This document shows positions 53,383-62,151 of a DNA stretch of 64,000 bases, one piece after another. Numbering within the stretch: the stretch's first letter is position 1; every line of letters begins with the position of its first letter. The DNA is from CAVPGP01 sp963718065 (GTDB taxonomy: Bacteria; Actinomycetota; Thermoleophilia; Gaiellales; Gaiellaceae): NCBI GenBank assembly GCA_963718065.1, contig CAVQYE010000007.1, forward strand, positions 293,842 to 357,841, given 5' to 3'. The notes under the pieces were generated by a model that saw only the letters and a list, made by a program, of their open reading frames with translations, did no database searches and was not told where the DNA came from. The translations under genes and the position numbers were made by a program.

Positions 53383-54117
53383 ATGGACATCGAGCGGTGG
53401 GGATCGGGCCCTCGCGTGGTGCTCGTGCACGGCAGCGTCGGCAACGGCACGTCGTCCTGGGCGACGCTTCGGCCGCTGGCGGAGCGGTACACCCTGCTCG
53501 TCCTGAACCGGCCGGGCTTTCCGCCGAACCCACCCGTCGATCGCCTCGATTTCGAGGAGCAGGCCGGGCTCGTCGCCGAGGTCGTCGAGCCGGGCGACCA
53601 CCTCGTCGGCCATTCCTACGGCGGCGTGATCGCGCTCTACGCAGCGGCCGCGCGCGCGGGCGACCTCCGCTCGCTGACGCTGCTCGAGCCGCCGGCGACG
53701 CGAATCGCGCTCGAGCATCCGGCGGTCGCAGAGTTCGCCGAGGGAGGCGCATTCCTCTGGGCAAACGGGCCGGACGAGCCTCGTGCCTTTCTCGCCGCGT
53801 TCCTGGCCCGTGTCGGCTCGGGACGCGGAGAGCTGCCTGACCCGCTGCCGCCCGATCTCGAGCAGGGAGCCCGGACGCTGATGGTCGAGCGAGGGCCCTG
53901 GGAGGCCGACCCCCCTCTCGACGCGCTGGCCGGAACGCACTTCCCGAAGCTCGTCGTCTCGGGCGGGCACATCGACGCCTTCGAGACGATCTGCGACGTG
54001 CTTGCAGAGCGCCTCGCTGCGGAGCGAGCTTGCTGCCCGGGCGCGGGCCACGCGATCGCGCGGGCGCCGGGGTTCAGGGAGCTGCTGAGCTCGTTTCTAC
54101 GACGGGCGGACGATTGA
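53383..54117 (+). CDS. Alpha/beta hydrolase
   Basis: A 244-residue alpha/beta-hydrolase fold. HGSVGNG forms the oxyanion-hole region, the nucleophile elbow is GHSYGG (Ser about residue 79), and a C-terminal His lies in PGAGHAI (near residue 225), with an Asp in the intervening segment. Substrate unknown. It is divergent from the atp operon; its last 44 bp overlap the convergent SRPBCC gene. Confidence 0.85.
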   Translation: MDIERWGSGPRVVLVHGSVGNGTSSWATLRPLAERYTLLVLNRPGFPPNPPVDRLDFEEQAGLVAEVVEPGDHLVGHSYGGVIALYAAAARAGDLRSLTLLEPPATRIALEHPAVAEFAEGGAFLWANGPDEPRAFLAAFLARVGSGRGELPDPLPPDLEQGARTLMVERGPWEADPPLDALAGTHFPKLVVSGGHIDAFETICDVLAERLAAERACCPGAGHAIARAPGFRELLSSFLRRADD

Positions 54118-54547
54118 CCTCGCGCTCGACGAGGTCGCGCAGCCGCTCAGGCGACCACGCGCGCCGGGCGCCGATCAGGAGATCGGTGATCATCCGGGGC
54201 AGGATCCCCGCGGCCCCACCGGAGACGTCCTCTTCGGTCTGAACCAGCGTGCCGCCGTCCTGTGGCGTCAGCTTGATCTCGATCCGGACCGTCGCGGAAC
54301 GGCCGGCGCGCGCACGGACGAGAAGCCGGTTCGGCTCGTCGGCCTCGAGCACCCGGGTCTCGTCGCCGATCCTCAGCGGACCGATGCCCACGTCGTACTC
54401 GAGCGTGGACCCGGGGCAGGGCCACTCACCGGTGCTTTCCTGCACCTCGAACGCGCCGAAGACCCACTCCCCGTAGAGGTCCGGGTCCGCGAGGACACTC
54501 CAGACGCGCTCGGGGGGTGCGTCGACCAAGACCTCTTTGCGCGCCAT
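54074..54547 (-). CDS. SRPBCC (START/Bet v1-like) protein
   Basis: A 157-residue protein with the polyketide-cyclase/START-like pattern: MARKEVLVDAPPERVWSVLADPDLYGEW at the N-terminus, beta strands, then a long C-terminal helix (ITDLLIGARRAWSPERLRDLVEREV). These bind hydrophobic ligands in a cavity; the ligand is unknown. It overlaps the 3' end of the hydrolase gene on the opposite strand. Confidence 0.8.
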   Translation of the reverse strand: MARKEVLVDAPPERVWSVLADPDLYGEWVFGAFEVQESTGEWPCPGSTLEYDVGIGPLRIGDETRVLEADEPNRLLVRARAGRSATVRIEIKLTPQDGGTLVQTEEDVSGGAAGILPRMITDLLIGARRAWSPERLRDLVEREVNRPPVVETSSAAP

Positions 54548-54590
54548 GACGTATGTCTACCCGAAGACACCGCTGAGGAAACAGCCGGGG

Positions 54591-55709
54591 CTACGCCGAC
54601 CGGCGCTCGCGCGCCTGTTCCTCGCGCCGGCGGATCACCGGGTTGCCGAGCTTGACGATCTCCAGCAGGTAGACGATGTAGATCGAAACAGCGAGCGCGC
54701 CGAGCCCGATCAGGCCGTCGATGAGCGTCGGCCCGAGGCGCCAATCGCCGTGGGGGCGCGGATGCACGAACTTCGTCGCCAGTGCCGCGCCGGCGAGCGC
54801 GACGCACCACGCGTACATCGTCAGGACCGCGCGGCGGTGCGAGAAGCCGATGTTGAGGAAGCGGTGATGCAGGTGCGAGGCGTCTGCGGTCCAGATTGGC
54901 TGCTTGTGCTTCAGGCGCTTCGCGACGACGAACGACGTGTCGAGAATCGGGATCGCCAGCACGAGCAGCGGCAGCAGAAGCGTCACGAAGGCTGCCGTTT
55001 TCAAGAGGCCCTGGATCGACACCGCAGCGAGCGTGAAGCCCAGCAACAGCGCGCCGGAGTCACCCATGAAGATCCGCGCCGGATAGAAGTTGTGGCGCAG
55101 GAACCCGAGCGAGGCGCCGAAGACGATCGCGGCGAGGACAGCAGGCGCCGGCTTCCCGAGCGAGAGCGCGAGCACCGAGAAGGTGAAGCCGGAGATCGCG
55201 GCGACGCCCGCGGCGAGCCCGTCCAGGCCGTCGAGGAAGTTGAACATGTTCATGATCGCGATGATCCAGAGCCACGACGCGGGCATCCCGAGCCACGCCG
55301 GCAGCTCGTGGACACCGATGAACGGGAAGGTGAAGCGGTCGACCCAGATCCCCGCCCACACGGGGATCGCGGCGGCGATTCCCTGACCCGCGAGCTTCTC
55401 CCACCAGTGGAGGCCGCGAAAGTCGTCGATCGCGCCGACGGTCGTCGCCACGGCCATGCCGAGCAGGAGCCCGCGCGTCTCGGTCCCGAGGTCGAGGAAG
55501 GCGAGCGCCGGGACGAAGATCCCGAAGAAGAGCGCCAGCCCGCCGAGCCGCGGCACCGTGCGCTTGTTGGCGCGCCGCGCCTCCGGCCGGTCGACGACGC
55601 CGAGCACGCGTGCCATGCCGCCGACGGCAGGCGTCAGGAGGATGACGATCACGCACGCGACCCCGGCGCCCCAGAGAACCTCGAGATGGTTGCGAAGCTC
55701 GTGCCACAT
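54591..55709 (-). CDS. Undecaprenyl-phosphate sugar-1-P transferase (WecA/TagO-like)
   Basis: A 372-residue polytopic membrane enzyme of the MraY/WecA superfamily. Motifs in order: KRTVPRLGGLALF, GAIDDFRGLHWW, MFNFLDGLDGLAAG, RIFMGDSGALLLGF and the WecA-type HLHHR near residue 275. It transfers a HexNAc-1-P to the lipid carrier at the start of teichoic-type or arabinogalactan-linker polymers. It lies next to upp on the same strand. Confidence 0.88.
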   Translation of the reverse strand: MWHELRNHLEVLWGAGVACVIVILLTPAVGGMARVLGVVDRPEARRANKRTVPRLGGLALFFGIFVPALAFLDLGTETRGLLLGMAVATTVGAIDDFRGLHWWEKLAGQGIAAAIPVWAGIWVDRFTFPFIGVHELPAWLGMPASWLWIIAIMNMFNFLDGLDGLAAGVAAISGFTFSVLALSLGKPAPAVLAAIVFGASLGFLRHNFYPARIFMGDSGALLLGFTLAAVSIQGLLKTAAFVTLLLPLLVLAIPILDTSFVVAKRLKHKQPIWTADASHLHHRFLNIGFSHRRAVLTMYAWCVALAGAALATKFVHPRPHGDWRLGPTLIDGLIGLGALAVSIYIVYLLEIVKLGNPVIRRREEQARERRSA

Positions 55710-55715
55710 CGCGCG

Positions 55716-56339
55716 CTACTTCGTCCCGTAGAGGCGGTCTCCCGCGTCGCCGAGGCCGGGAACGATGTACCCCTTCTCGTTCAGGTGGCTGTCGATCGAG
55801 GCGACGACGATGTGCACGTCCGGATGATCCGCGGTGATGTGGGCGATGCCCTCGGGAGCCGCGATCAGCGCGATCAGCCGCACCGACGAGGCGCCCGCGT
55901 CCTTGACGATCTTCACCGCGGCGGCGGTGGAGTTGCCCGTCGCGAGCATCGGGTCGAGCAGGATCACGTCGCGCTCGGCGATGTCGGCCGGGAGCTTGAC
56001 GTAGTACTCGACCGGCTCGAGCGTCTCCTCGTTCCGGTAGAGCCCGATGAAGCCGACGCGGGCGACCGGGATCAGGGAGAGGACGCCGTCCAGCATCCCC
56101 ATGCCCGCACGCAGGATCGGGCAGACCGCGACCTTCTTGCCGGGGATGCACTTCGCGCGGGTCCGCTCGAGCGGCGTCTCGACCTCGACCTCCTCGACCG
56201 CGAGGTCCTTCGTCGCCTCGTAGGTGAGGAGCAGCGTCAGCTCGTTGACGAGCTGGCGGAAGAGCTGCGTGTCGGTCTCCTTGTCGCGCAACAGGCCCAG
56301 CTTGTGCTGGACGAGCGGATGGTCGACCTCGGTGACCAT
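55716..56339 (-). CDS. upp: Uracil phosphoribosyltransferase
   Basis: A 207-residue pyrimidine salvage enzyme making UMP from uracil and PRPP. Family start VDHPLVQHKLGLLRDKETDTQLFRQLVNELTLLL, PRPP-loop LLDPMLATGNSTAAAV, and C-terminal PGLGDAGDRLYGT are present. ATG 56339 (GGGAG upstream) gives the standard length; a GTG at 56375 overlapping the glyA stop would add 12 residues. Confidence 0.95.
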   Translation of the reverse strand: MVTEVDHPLVQHKLGLLRDKETDTQLFRQLVNELTLLLTYEATKDLAVEEVEVETPLERTRAKCIPGKKVAVCPILRAGMGMLDGVLSLIPVARVGFIGLYRNEETLEPVEYYVKLPADIAERDVILLDPMLATGNSTAAAVKIVKDAGASSVRLIALIAAPEGIAHITADHPDVHIVVASIDSHLNEKGYIVPGLGDAGDRLYGTK

Positions 56340-56371
56340 GCTCCCGGGGACGGCTGCGCTCTCGGCGATCG

Positions 56372-57661
56372 TCACGCGTAGGTCGTGAAGCCGCGGAAGC
56401 CCGGATAGAGCGGCCGCCGGTCGCAGAGGGCGAGCGACCGCGCCGCGAGGGCGTCGATGTCCGCGTCGTCGGCGAGGGCAGCGACGATCACGCGTCCGAC
56501 CTCGCGGAAGTCGTCGTCGTCGAAGCCGCGCATCGTCGCGGCAGGCGTCCCGATCCGCACCCCGGAGGCGACGGTCGGGGGGCGCTCGTCGAACGGCACG
56601 GTGTTGCGGTTGACGGTCATCTTCACGTCGTGCAGCCGCTCTTCGGCGTCCTTGCCCGTCCACTCGGTGCGGCGCAGGTCGAGCTGCAGCAGGTGCGTGT
56701 CGGTGCCGCCGGTGAGGACGTCGAGCCCGCCGGCCTGCAGCTCCTCGGCCAGCGCGTCGGCGTTCGCGCGCACCTGGCCCTGGTAGTCCCGGAACGCCTC
56801 GGTCATCGCCAGCTTGAAGCACGTCGCCTTGGCGGCGATCGTGTGCATCAGCGGTCCGCCCTGCATGCCGGGGAAGACGGCGCGGTCGATCGCCTGAGCG
56901 TGCTCCTCGCGGCAGAGGATGAACCCCGCGCGAGGGCCGGAAAGCGTCTTGTGGGTCGTCGAGGTGACGAAGTCGCAATGGGGAACCGGGTTCGGATGCA
57001 GCCCGGCGGCGACGAGCCCCGCGAAGTGGGCCATGTCGCAGAGCAGCATCGCGCCGACCTCGTCGGCGATCTCGCGGAAGCGGTCGGCCTCGATGGTGCG
57101 CGGGTAGGCCGAGCCGCCGCAGATGATCAGCTTCGGCCGGTGCTGCTTTGCGAGGTCGAGCACCTCGTCGTAGTCGACCATGTCGGTCTCACGGCTGACG
57201 CCGTAGTGGGCGATCGTGTACTGGCGGCCCGAGAAGTTGACCTTCAGGCCGTGCGTCAGGTGGCCGCCGTGCGAGAGCTCGAGCGAGAGGATCAGGTCGC
57301 CCGGCTGCAGCGCCGCCATGTAGACCGCCATGTTCGTCTGCGCGCCCGCGTGTGGCTGCACGTTCGCGTGGTCGGCGCCGAAGAGCGACTTGGCGCGATC
57401 GATGGCAATCGTCTCGATCTCGTCGACGACCTCGCAGCCGCCGTAGTACCGCTTGCCGGGATAGCCCTCGGCGTACTTGTTCGTCGGCACGGAGCCGACG
57501 GCCTCGAGAATGCTCGGCCACGTGAAGTTCTCGGACGCGATCAGCTCGATCTGCCCGCGCTGACGCTCGAGCTCGCGGCCGAGGAGCTCCGCGATCTCCG
57601 GATCGACGTCGGTGAGCCCCGCCGTGCGGAGCCGGTCGAGGGTTTCCTGTGCGACAGCCAT
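56372..57661 (-). CDS. glyA: Serine hydroxymethyltransferase
   Basis: A 429-residue PLP enzyme that makes glycine and methylene-THF from serine. The PLP Lys is in TSTTHKTLSGPRAG (about residue 236), with IELIASENFTWPSILEAVGS and NVQPHAGAQTNMAVYMAAL typical of the family. ATG 57661 has AAGGAGCG upstream. upp follows at once. It feeds folate one-carbon units to MetH. Confidence 0.96.
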   Translation of the reverse strand: MAVAQETLDRLRTAGLTDVDPEIAELLGRELERQRGQIELIASENFTWPSILEAVGSVPTNKYAEGYPGKRYYGGCEVVDEIETIAIDRAKSLFGADHANVQPHAGAQTNMAVYMAALQPGDLILSLELSHGGHLTHGLKVNFSGRQYTIAHYGVSRETDMVDYDEVLDLAKQHRPKLIICGGSAYPRTIEADRFREIADEVGAMLLCDMAHFAGLVAAGLHPNPVPHCDFVTSTTHKTLSGPRAGFILCREEHAQAIDRAVFPGMQGGPLMHTIAAKATCFKLAMTEAFRDYQGQVRANADALAEELQAGGLDVLTGGTDTHLLQLDLRRTEWTGKDAEERLHDVKMTVNRNTVPFDERPPTVASGVRIGTPAATMRGFDDDDFREVGRVIVAALADDADIDALAARSLALCDRRPLYPGFRGFTTYA

Positions 57662-57726
57662 CGGCGCTCCTTCCCGGTTCGAAGGCCATCGTACTCGCGC
57701 CGCCGGAGAGCCCGCGGTTGGCGGCG

Positions 57727-58290
57727 TCACGCGAGCGCGGCGGCGGCGCGTGCGATCGCCTCGGCGGACGGCGCGGCGCCTTCGCGGAGCACGCGCGGTT
57801 CCTCGCCGGTGAAGTCGATCACCGTCGACGCGGTGCCGGGCAGCTCGCCGCCGTCGACGAGAGCAGCGGCGCCGTCGCGGATCTCCGGCGGCACGTCGGC
57901 GAGCCGGCGCGGATCGGGGCCGCCCGCGACGTTCGCGCTCGTCGCGGCGACGGCGCCGACCGCGGCGAGCACTAGCGCCGCGACGGCCGGCAGCTCCGGC
58001 ACGCGAACGCCGATCGCGTCGGGCGTCGTCCCGGCCAGCCACGGATAGCGGCGAGCCGGGTTCGGGAGGACGAGCGTGTAGCCGCCGGGCAGAAGCGCGC
58101 GTGCGATCGTGGCAGCGCGCCCGGTCAGCTCCGGGATCCGCTCGAACAACGCGTCGAGATCGGCCGCGAGCAGCGCCGTCGGCTGGGTTTCTGTGCGGCC
58201 CTTCAGCCGGTAGAGCCTGCGCACCGCCTCCTCGCGGTCCGGCGTCGTGCAGAGCCCGTACACCGTGTCCGTCGGCAGGACGACCGGCAG
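57727..58290 (-). CDS. tsaC: L-threonylcarbamoyladenylate synthase (Sua5/YciO family), start unclear
   Basis: A ~187-residue protein for the first step of tRNA t6A synthesis. The family motifs PTDTVYGL (at the very N-terminus), RLKGRTETQPTALL and AIGVRVPELPAVAALV...TSANVAGGPDP are present. Between an in-frame TAG at 58294-58296 and PTDT there is no ATG, GTG or TTG; CTG 58290 is provisionally used, or a start is hidden by a frameshift as in the neighbouring prmC. It adjoins prmC, a common arrangement. YciO-type function is the alternative. Confidence 0.8.
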   Translation of the reverse strand: MPVVLPTDTVYGLCTTPDREEAVRRLYRLKGRTETQPTALLAADLDALFERIPELTGRAATIARALLPGGYTLVLPNPARRYPWLAGTTPDAIGVRVPELPAVAALVLAAVGAVAATSANVAGGPDPRRLADVPPEIRDGAAALVDGGELPGTASTVIDFTGEEPRVLREGAAPSAEAIARAAAALA

Positions 58291-58299
58291 GCCCTAGCG

Positions 58300-59138
58300 C
58301 TATCGCGTCGGCTGCGTCCACTGCGCCTCCACGACTCGCTCCAGGCCGGCGAGGTCGCGGCGAATCGTGATCGCCTCGTAGCCGAGCGCTTCGACCATGG
58401 TGGCGACGGCGCCCGCGCCTTCACCGTGCGTCTCGAGAACGAGCCACCCGCCCGGCTTCAGCGCCTCGCGGGCGCGTGAGGCGAGCGCCTCGGTCTGACC
58501 GTCGTCGAGGAGCGCGGCTTGCGGCTCCCAGTCGCGCACCTCCGGCTCGAGCGACTCGAGCTCGTCGCCGAGACGTACGGCGGGTTCGAGACGACGAGAT
58601 CGTAGGGTCCGCCCGGAAGCGGGTCGTGCAGGTCGCCTCCGACGAGCTCGATCTCGATGCCCGTCAGCGTCGCGTTCTCACGCGCGAGCGCGAGCGCATC
58701 CGGCGAGTTGTCGAGCGCGGTCACGCGAGCGCCGGGGTGCTCGCCCGCGATCGCGAGCGCGATCGCACCGCTGCCCGCCCCGACATCGAGCACGGCCGGC
58801 GCGTCCTTTCCCGCGATGAGCGCGAGCGCCGCCTCGACCACGATCTCCGTCTCGGGCCGGGGCACGAGTGCGCGCGAGTCGGTCTTCAGCGTCAGGTGCC
58901 TGAACCCCCAGGTGCCGAGGACGTACGCCAGTGGCTCGCGCTTCCCGCGTCGCTCCACGAGGGCTCGCGCTGCCGCACGCTCCTGCTCGGTCAACGGCCG
59001 GTCGTGTTGCGTGTACAGCTCGAGCCTGGTCAGCCCAAGCGCCTCTGCGAGGATCAGCTCCGCGTCGAGGCGGGGACGTTCGACGCCTTTGCGCTCGAGG
59101 TACTCCGTCGCGGCCTGCAGCACTTCCTGGAGGATCAC
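58300..59138 (-). CDS. prmC: Release-factor glutamine methyltransferase, one frameshift
   Basis: Methylates the GGQ Gln of RF1 and RF2. GTG 59138 overlaps the prfA stop (GTGA). The N-terminal helical domain and SAM motif (VLDVGAGSGAIALAIAGEHPGARVTALD) are intact, as is the catalytic NPPY (LVVSNPPYVS). Immediately after NPPY, near 58570, a one-base deletion changes frame; the C-terminal part continues (DELESLEPEVRDWEPQAALLDDG...LETHGEGAGAVATMVEAL) to 58300. The prfA-prmC-tsaC order is widely conserved. Confidence 0.88.
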
Positions 59139-60184
59139 GCGCCGTCTTCGAGCGCGCGCCGGCGATCCTCGGAAGTGATCGCCTCGGTGAAGTCGTTGAG
59201 GTCGCCGTCGAGAATCTGGTCGAGCCGGTGCACCGTCAGCTTGATCCGGTGATCGGTGAGCCGGTTCTCCGGGAAGTTGTAGGTGCGGATCTTCTCGGCC
59301 CGCTCGCCGCCGCCGATCTGGGAGCGGCGTTGCGCAGAAAGCTCCGCCTGCTGCTTCTCGCGCTCGGCCTCGAAGAGGCGCGCCCGGAGCACACGCATCG
59401 CCTTCTGCTTGTTCTGGAGCTGCGATTTCTCGTCCTGCATCGCGACAACGATGCCCGTCGGGACATGCGTGATCCGCACTGCGGAGTCGGTCGTGTTGAC
59501 GCTTTGCCCGCCCGGGCCGGTTGACCGGTAGACGTCGATCTTCAGATCCTCGTCCTTCATGTCGACCTCGACTTCCTCGACCTCGGGCATCACTGCGACC
59601 GTGGCGGTCGATGTGTGGATGCGGCCCTGCGATTCGGTCTCCGGAACCCGCTGCACGCGATGTGTGCCGCCTTCCCACTTGAAGATCGAGTACGCACCGT
59701 CGCCCTTGATCGCGAACACGGCTTCCTTGACACCGCCCGCGTCGCTCTCGCTGGTCGTGAGCGGCTCCCATTTGAAGCCTCGCCGCTCGGCGTAGCGGGT
59801 CAGCATGCGGACGATGTCGCCGGCCCAGAGCGCCGCCTCGTCGCCACCGACCCCCTGGCGTACCTCGACGATCACGTCCTTGGAGTCCGCCGGGTCGGCC
59901 GGGACAAGCGCCAGCTTCAGCTCCTCCTCGACCTGCGCGAGACGCTCCTCGAGCTCCGGCACCATTTCCTTCAGGTCGGAATCGTCTCCTGCAGCGTCGA
60001 GGTCTTCCCGCGTGGCACGCCATGTCTGGGCGAGCTTCCACGGACCTTCGAGCTCCTTCAGGCGCCGGCCGACGTCGGCCGCCTCTCTGTGATCGTTGTA
60101 GACGGCAGGGTCCGAGAGACGCTCCTGCACTTCCTTGTAGGAGCGCTCCAACTCGTCGATCAGGTTCTCGGTCGTCGATGCCAT
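59135..60184 (-). CDS. prfA: Peptide chain release factor 1
   Basis: Recognises UAG and UAA. The RF1 specificity tripeptide PxT is present as PET in HRVQRVPETESQGRIHTS, and GGQ in STGPGGQSVNTTDSAVR. About 349 residues from ATG 60184 (MASTTENLIDELERSYKE); a GTG two codons upstream is possible. prmC follows with overlap. Together with prfB the window has both release factors. Confidence 0.96.
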   Translation of the reverse strand: MASTTENLIDELERSYKEVQERLSDPAVYNDHREAADVGRRLKELEGPWKLAQTWRATREDLDAAGDDSDLKEMVPELEERLAQVEEELKLALVPADPADSKDVIVEVRQGVGGDEAALWAGDIVRMLTRYAERRGFKWEPLTTSESDAGGVKEAVFAIKGDGAYSIFKWEGGTHRVQRVPETESQGRIHTSTATVAVMPEVEEVEVDMKDEDLKIDVYRSTGPGGQSVNTTDSAVRITHVPTGIVVAMQDEKSQLQNKQKAMRVLRARLFEAEREKQQAELSAQRRSQIGGGERAEKIRTYNFPENRLTDHRIKLTVHRLDQILDGDLNDFTEAITSEDRRRALEDGA

Positions 60185-60238
60185 CAGCACAAAGGGTATC
60201 GCCGCATCAGCCGTGACCAGCGGCTTTGCGGCGACCCA

Positions 60239-60451
60239 TCAGGGCCGACGGCCGACGATCGCCTCGTCCGGGCGGCGCCAGAAACCGACGCTGAGCTCGT
60301 ACCCGCCGATGCGCGGCCGGGCATACGGCCGGTAGGTCGAGTCGACCGCGCGTCGGACGAGCTCGGCGAGTGAGAGCCCCGTGCGGGTCGACTCATCGCG
60401 GAGGAACGCGTGCTGGCGATCCGTCAGCGTGATCTGCGTCCTGCGGCCCAT
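60239..60451 (-). CDS. Ribbon-helix-helix (CopG-like) DNA-binding protein
   Basis: A 70-residue protein. MGRRTQITLTDRQHAFLRDESTRTGLSLAELVRRAV matches the ribbon-helix-helix fold: a short basic strand and two helices. The C-terminus (PYARPRIGGYELSVGFWRRP) resembles a disordered or toxin-binding tail. No toxin-type gene is adjacent, so a solitary regulator is as likely as an antitoxin. Confidence 0.7.
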   Translation of the reverse strand: MGRRTQITLTDRQHAFLRDESTRTGLSLAELVRRAVDSTYRPYARPRIGGYELSVGFWRRPDEAIVGRRP

Positions 60452-60553
60452 GACGAAGGTGTACATCACCATCACCGGGGCGATCGCAACGATTGTGCGC
60501 CCGAACTGGAACGAATGCGGCCTGCCTGCGCAGGCGCCGTCAGGAGCCGCGCG

Positions 60554-60985
60554 CTAGACGAGCTCGGCCGACTCGAGCACGACCTCGGTGCCGGCGAGCG
60601 CCTTCGACACCGGGCAGTTGGCCTTCGCTTCCTCGGCTGCTGCCTTGAACGCTTCCGGCGTCAGACCCGGCACAGTCGCCTTGACGCTGAGCGCCGAGCG
60701 CTTGATTCCCTCACCCGGCTGAAAGGTGACCGTGGCGGACGTCTCGAGCTGCTCCGGCGGATTTCCGGCCTGTGCGAGACCGTGCGCGAGAGCCATCGAG
60801 TAGCACGACGCATGCGCGGCGGCGATCAGCTCCTCCGGCGAGGTCTTGCCCCCGGGCTCTTCCGAGCGGGCGGGCCAGCTGACATCGAGCGGAGGAAGCG
60901 CGCCGCTCGTGACCGAGCTGATCTGCCCGCTCCCGCTCATCAAATCTCCATGCCACACCACATCTGCACGACGGTCGGTCGCCAT
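60554..60985 (-). CDS. OsmC-family peroxiredoxin
   Basis: A 143-residue OsmC/Ohr protein reducing organic or inorganic peroxides. The two redox Cys are in HASCYSMALAHGL (about residue 60) and KANCPVSKAL (about residue 124). The usual thiol reductant is lipoylated protein or a low-molecular thiol. OsmC-type rather than Ohr by the SEEPGGKTSPEELIAAAHASC motif. A ribosome site AAAGGAG precedes ATG 60985. Confidence 0.9.
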   Translation of the reverse strand: MATDRRADVVWHGDLMSGSGQISSVTSGALPPLDVSWPARSEEPGGKTSPEELIAAAHASCYSMALAHGLAQAGNPPEQLETSATVTFQPGEGIKRSALSVKATVPGLTPEAFKAAAEEAKANCPVSKALAGTEVVLESAELV

Positions 60986-61011
60986 CGGTGCTCCTTTCCT
61001 CGGGCCTCTTT

Positions 61012-61929
61012 CTAGGCCATGATTTCGACTTTGCGCTCCGCGCTGTCCAAACGACCCTCACGGTCGAGGACTTCCCGGAGTGCGCGAATCGAGACCTCGA
61101 GCTGGTCGAGCGTCGGCTCCCGCGTCGTCAGCCGCTGCAGCCAGAGGCCAGGCGCGAGCAATGCCATCAGCGCCCGGTTGTCCGTGTGCCGCCCGGCGAA
61201 GCGGATCAGCTCGTAGGCGAGCCCGGCGATGACCGGCAGGAGCAGGATCCGCGAGACGATCAGCCAGTACCAGGTCGGACGGCCGAAGAAGGCGAAGACG
61301 AAGATCGCGATCACCATCACCCAGAGCAGGAACGCCGTTCCGCAGCGGGGGTGGATGAGCGAGAACTTCTGCACGCGCTCGGGCGAGAGATCCGAGCCGG
61401 CTTCGTACGCATTGATCGCCTTGTGCTCGGCGCCGTGGTACTGGAAGACGCGCCGGAGATCGGGCAGCAGCGAGATCAGCGACAGATAGAGGACGAAGAT
61501 CGTCACCCGGATCAGGCCCTCGACGATCACGAACCAACCCGTCGTGTCGATCGGGAGCCAGGCGGTGATCAGCGCCGGCGTGACCTTGAAGAGGGCGACC
61601 GCGAAGCCGATCGCGATCGCAAAGGCAAAGAAGAGCTGAGTGCGACTGAGCTCGGTCTGGATCTCACCCGTCTCGGAATCCTCCTCCTGGGCGGCGACGT
61701 TCGCGGAGATCGCCAGGGCGCGGAAGCCGATCGCGAGCGACTCGCCGAGGGCAATCACACCGCGAATCACCGGCAAGCGGAACACGAAGTTCCGCGCCAT
61801 CGGCGAGTGAATGGTGGCGTTGACCTCGGTGATGCCACCGTCGGGACGGCGGACGGCGACGGACCAGTTCGAAGGGCCGCGCATCATCACGCCCTCCAGG
61901 ACCGCCTGGCCCCCGATCGGTGCGCTCAT
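61012..61929 (-). CDS. DUF1385 membrane protein
   Basis: A 305-residue protein of the DUF1385 family. The start IGGQAVLEGVMMRGPSNWSVAVRRPDG is diagnostic, and YHGAEHKAINAYEAG with LIHPRCGTAFLLWVMVIAI further on carries the conserved His/Glu/Cys. Five to six hydrophobic helices. It lies between the OsmC and rpmE genes, and DUF1385 is often found near prfA/prmC/rpmE; function unknown, a metal-dependent role has been suggested from the conserved residues only by me. Confidence 0.88.
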   Translation of the reverse strand: MSAPIGGQAVLEGVMMRGPSNWSVAVRRPDGGITEVNATIHSPMARNFVFRLPVIRGVIALGESLAIGFRALAISANVAAQEEDSETGEIQTELSRTQLFFAFAIAIGFAVALFKVTPALITAWLPIDTTGWFVIVEGLIRVTIFVLYLSLISLLPDLRRVFQYHGAEHKAINAYEAGSDLSPERVQKFSLIHPRCGTAFLLWVMVIAIFVFAFFGRPTWYWLIVSRILLLPVIAGLAYELIRFAGRHTDNRALMALLAPGLWLQRLTTREPTLDQLEVSIRALREVLDREGRLDSAERKVEIMA

Positions 61930-61935
61930 AGGAGG

Positions 61936-62151
61936 TTAGGCGTTGGCCTTCTGGGCGCGCTCGAGGCGACGCTGGAAGCGCTCAACGCGACCGCCCGTGT
62001 CCATCAGCTTCTGCTTGCCCGTGTAGAACGGGTGGCAGTTGGAGCAGATCTCCACGTGGAGCTCAGCCTTGGTCGAGCGCGTATGGAACTCGTTCCCGCA
62101 GGAGCAGTGAACGTGTGCCATGACGTACTCGGGATGGATGTCGGCCTTCAT
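61936..62151 (-). CDS. rpmE: Ribosomal protein bL31, zinc-binding form
   Basis: A 71-residue 50S protein. The C-x-C...C-x-x-C zinc motif is present (HCSCG and CSNC), so this is the C+ paralogue used under zinc-replete conditions. MKADIHPEYVMAHVHC and PFYTGKQKLMDTGGRVERFQRRL are conserved. Its 5' end overlaps the 3' end of the threonine-dehydratase-like gene by 4 bp. Confidence 0.96.
   Translation of the reverse strand: MKADIHPEYVMAHVHCSCGNEFHTRSTKAELHVEICSNCHPFYTGKQKLMDTGGRVERFQRRLERAQKANA

Noticed and set aside
60239..60451. Complete toxin-antitoxin module
   Set aside because: Only the RHH protein is present; no toxin-like gene was found on either strand next to it.
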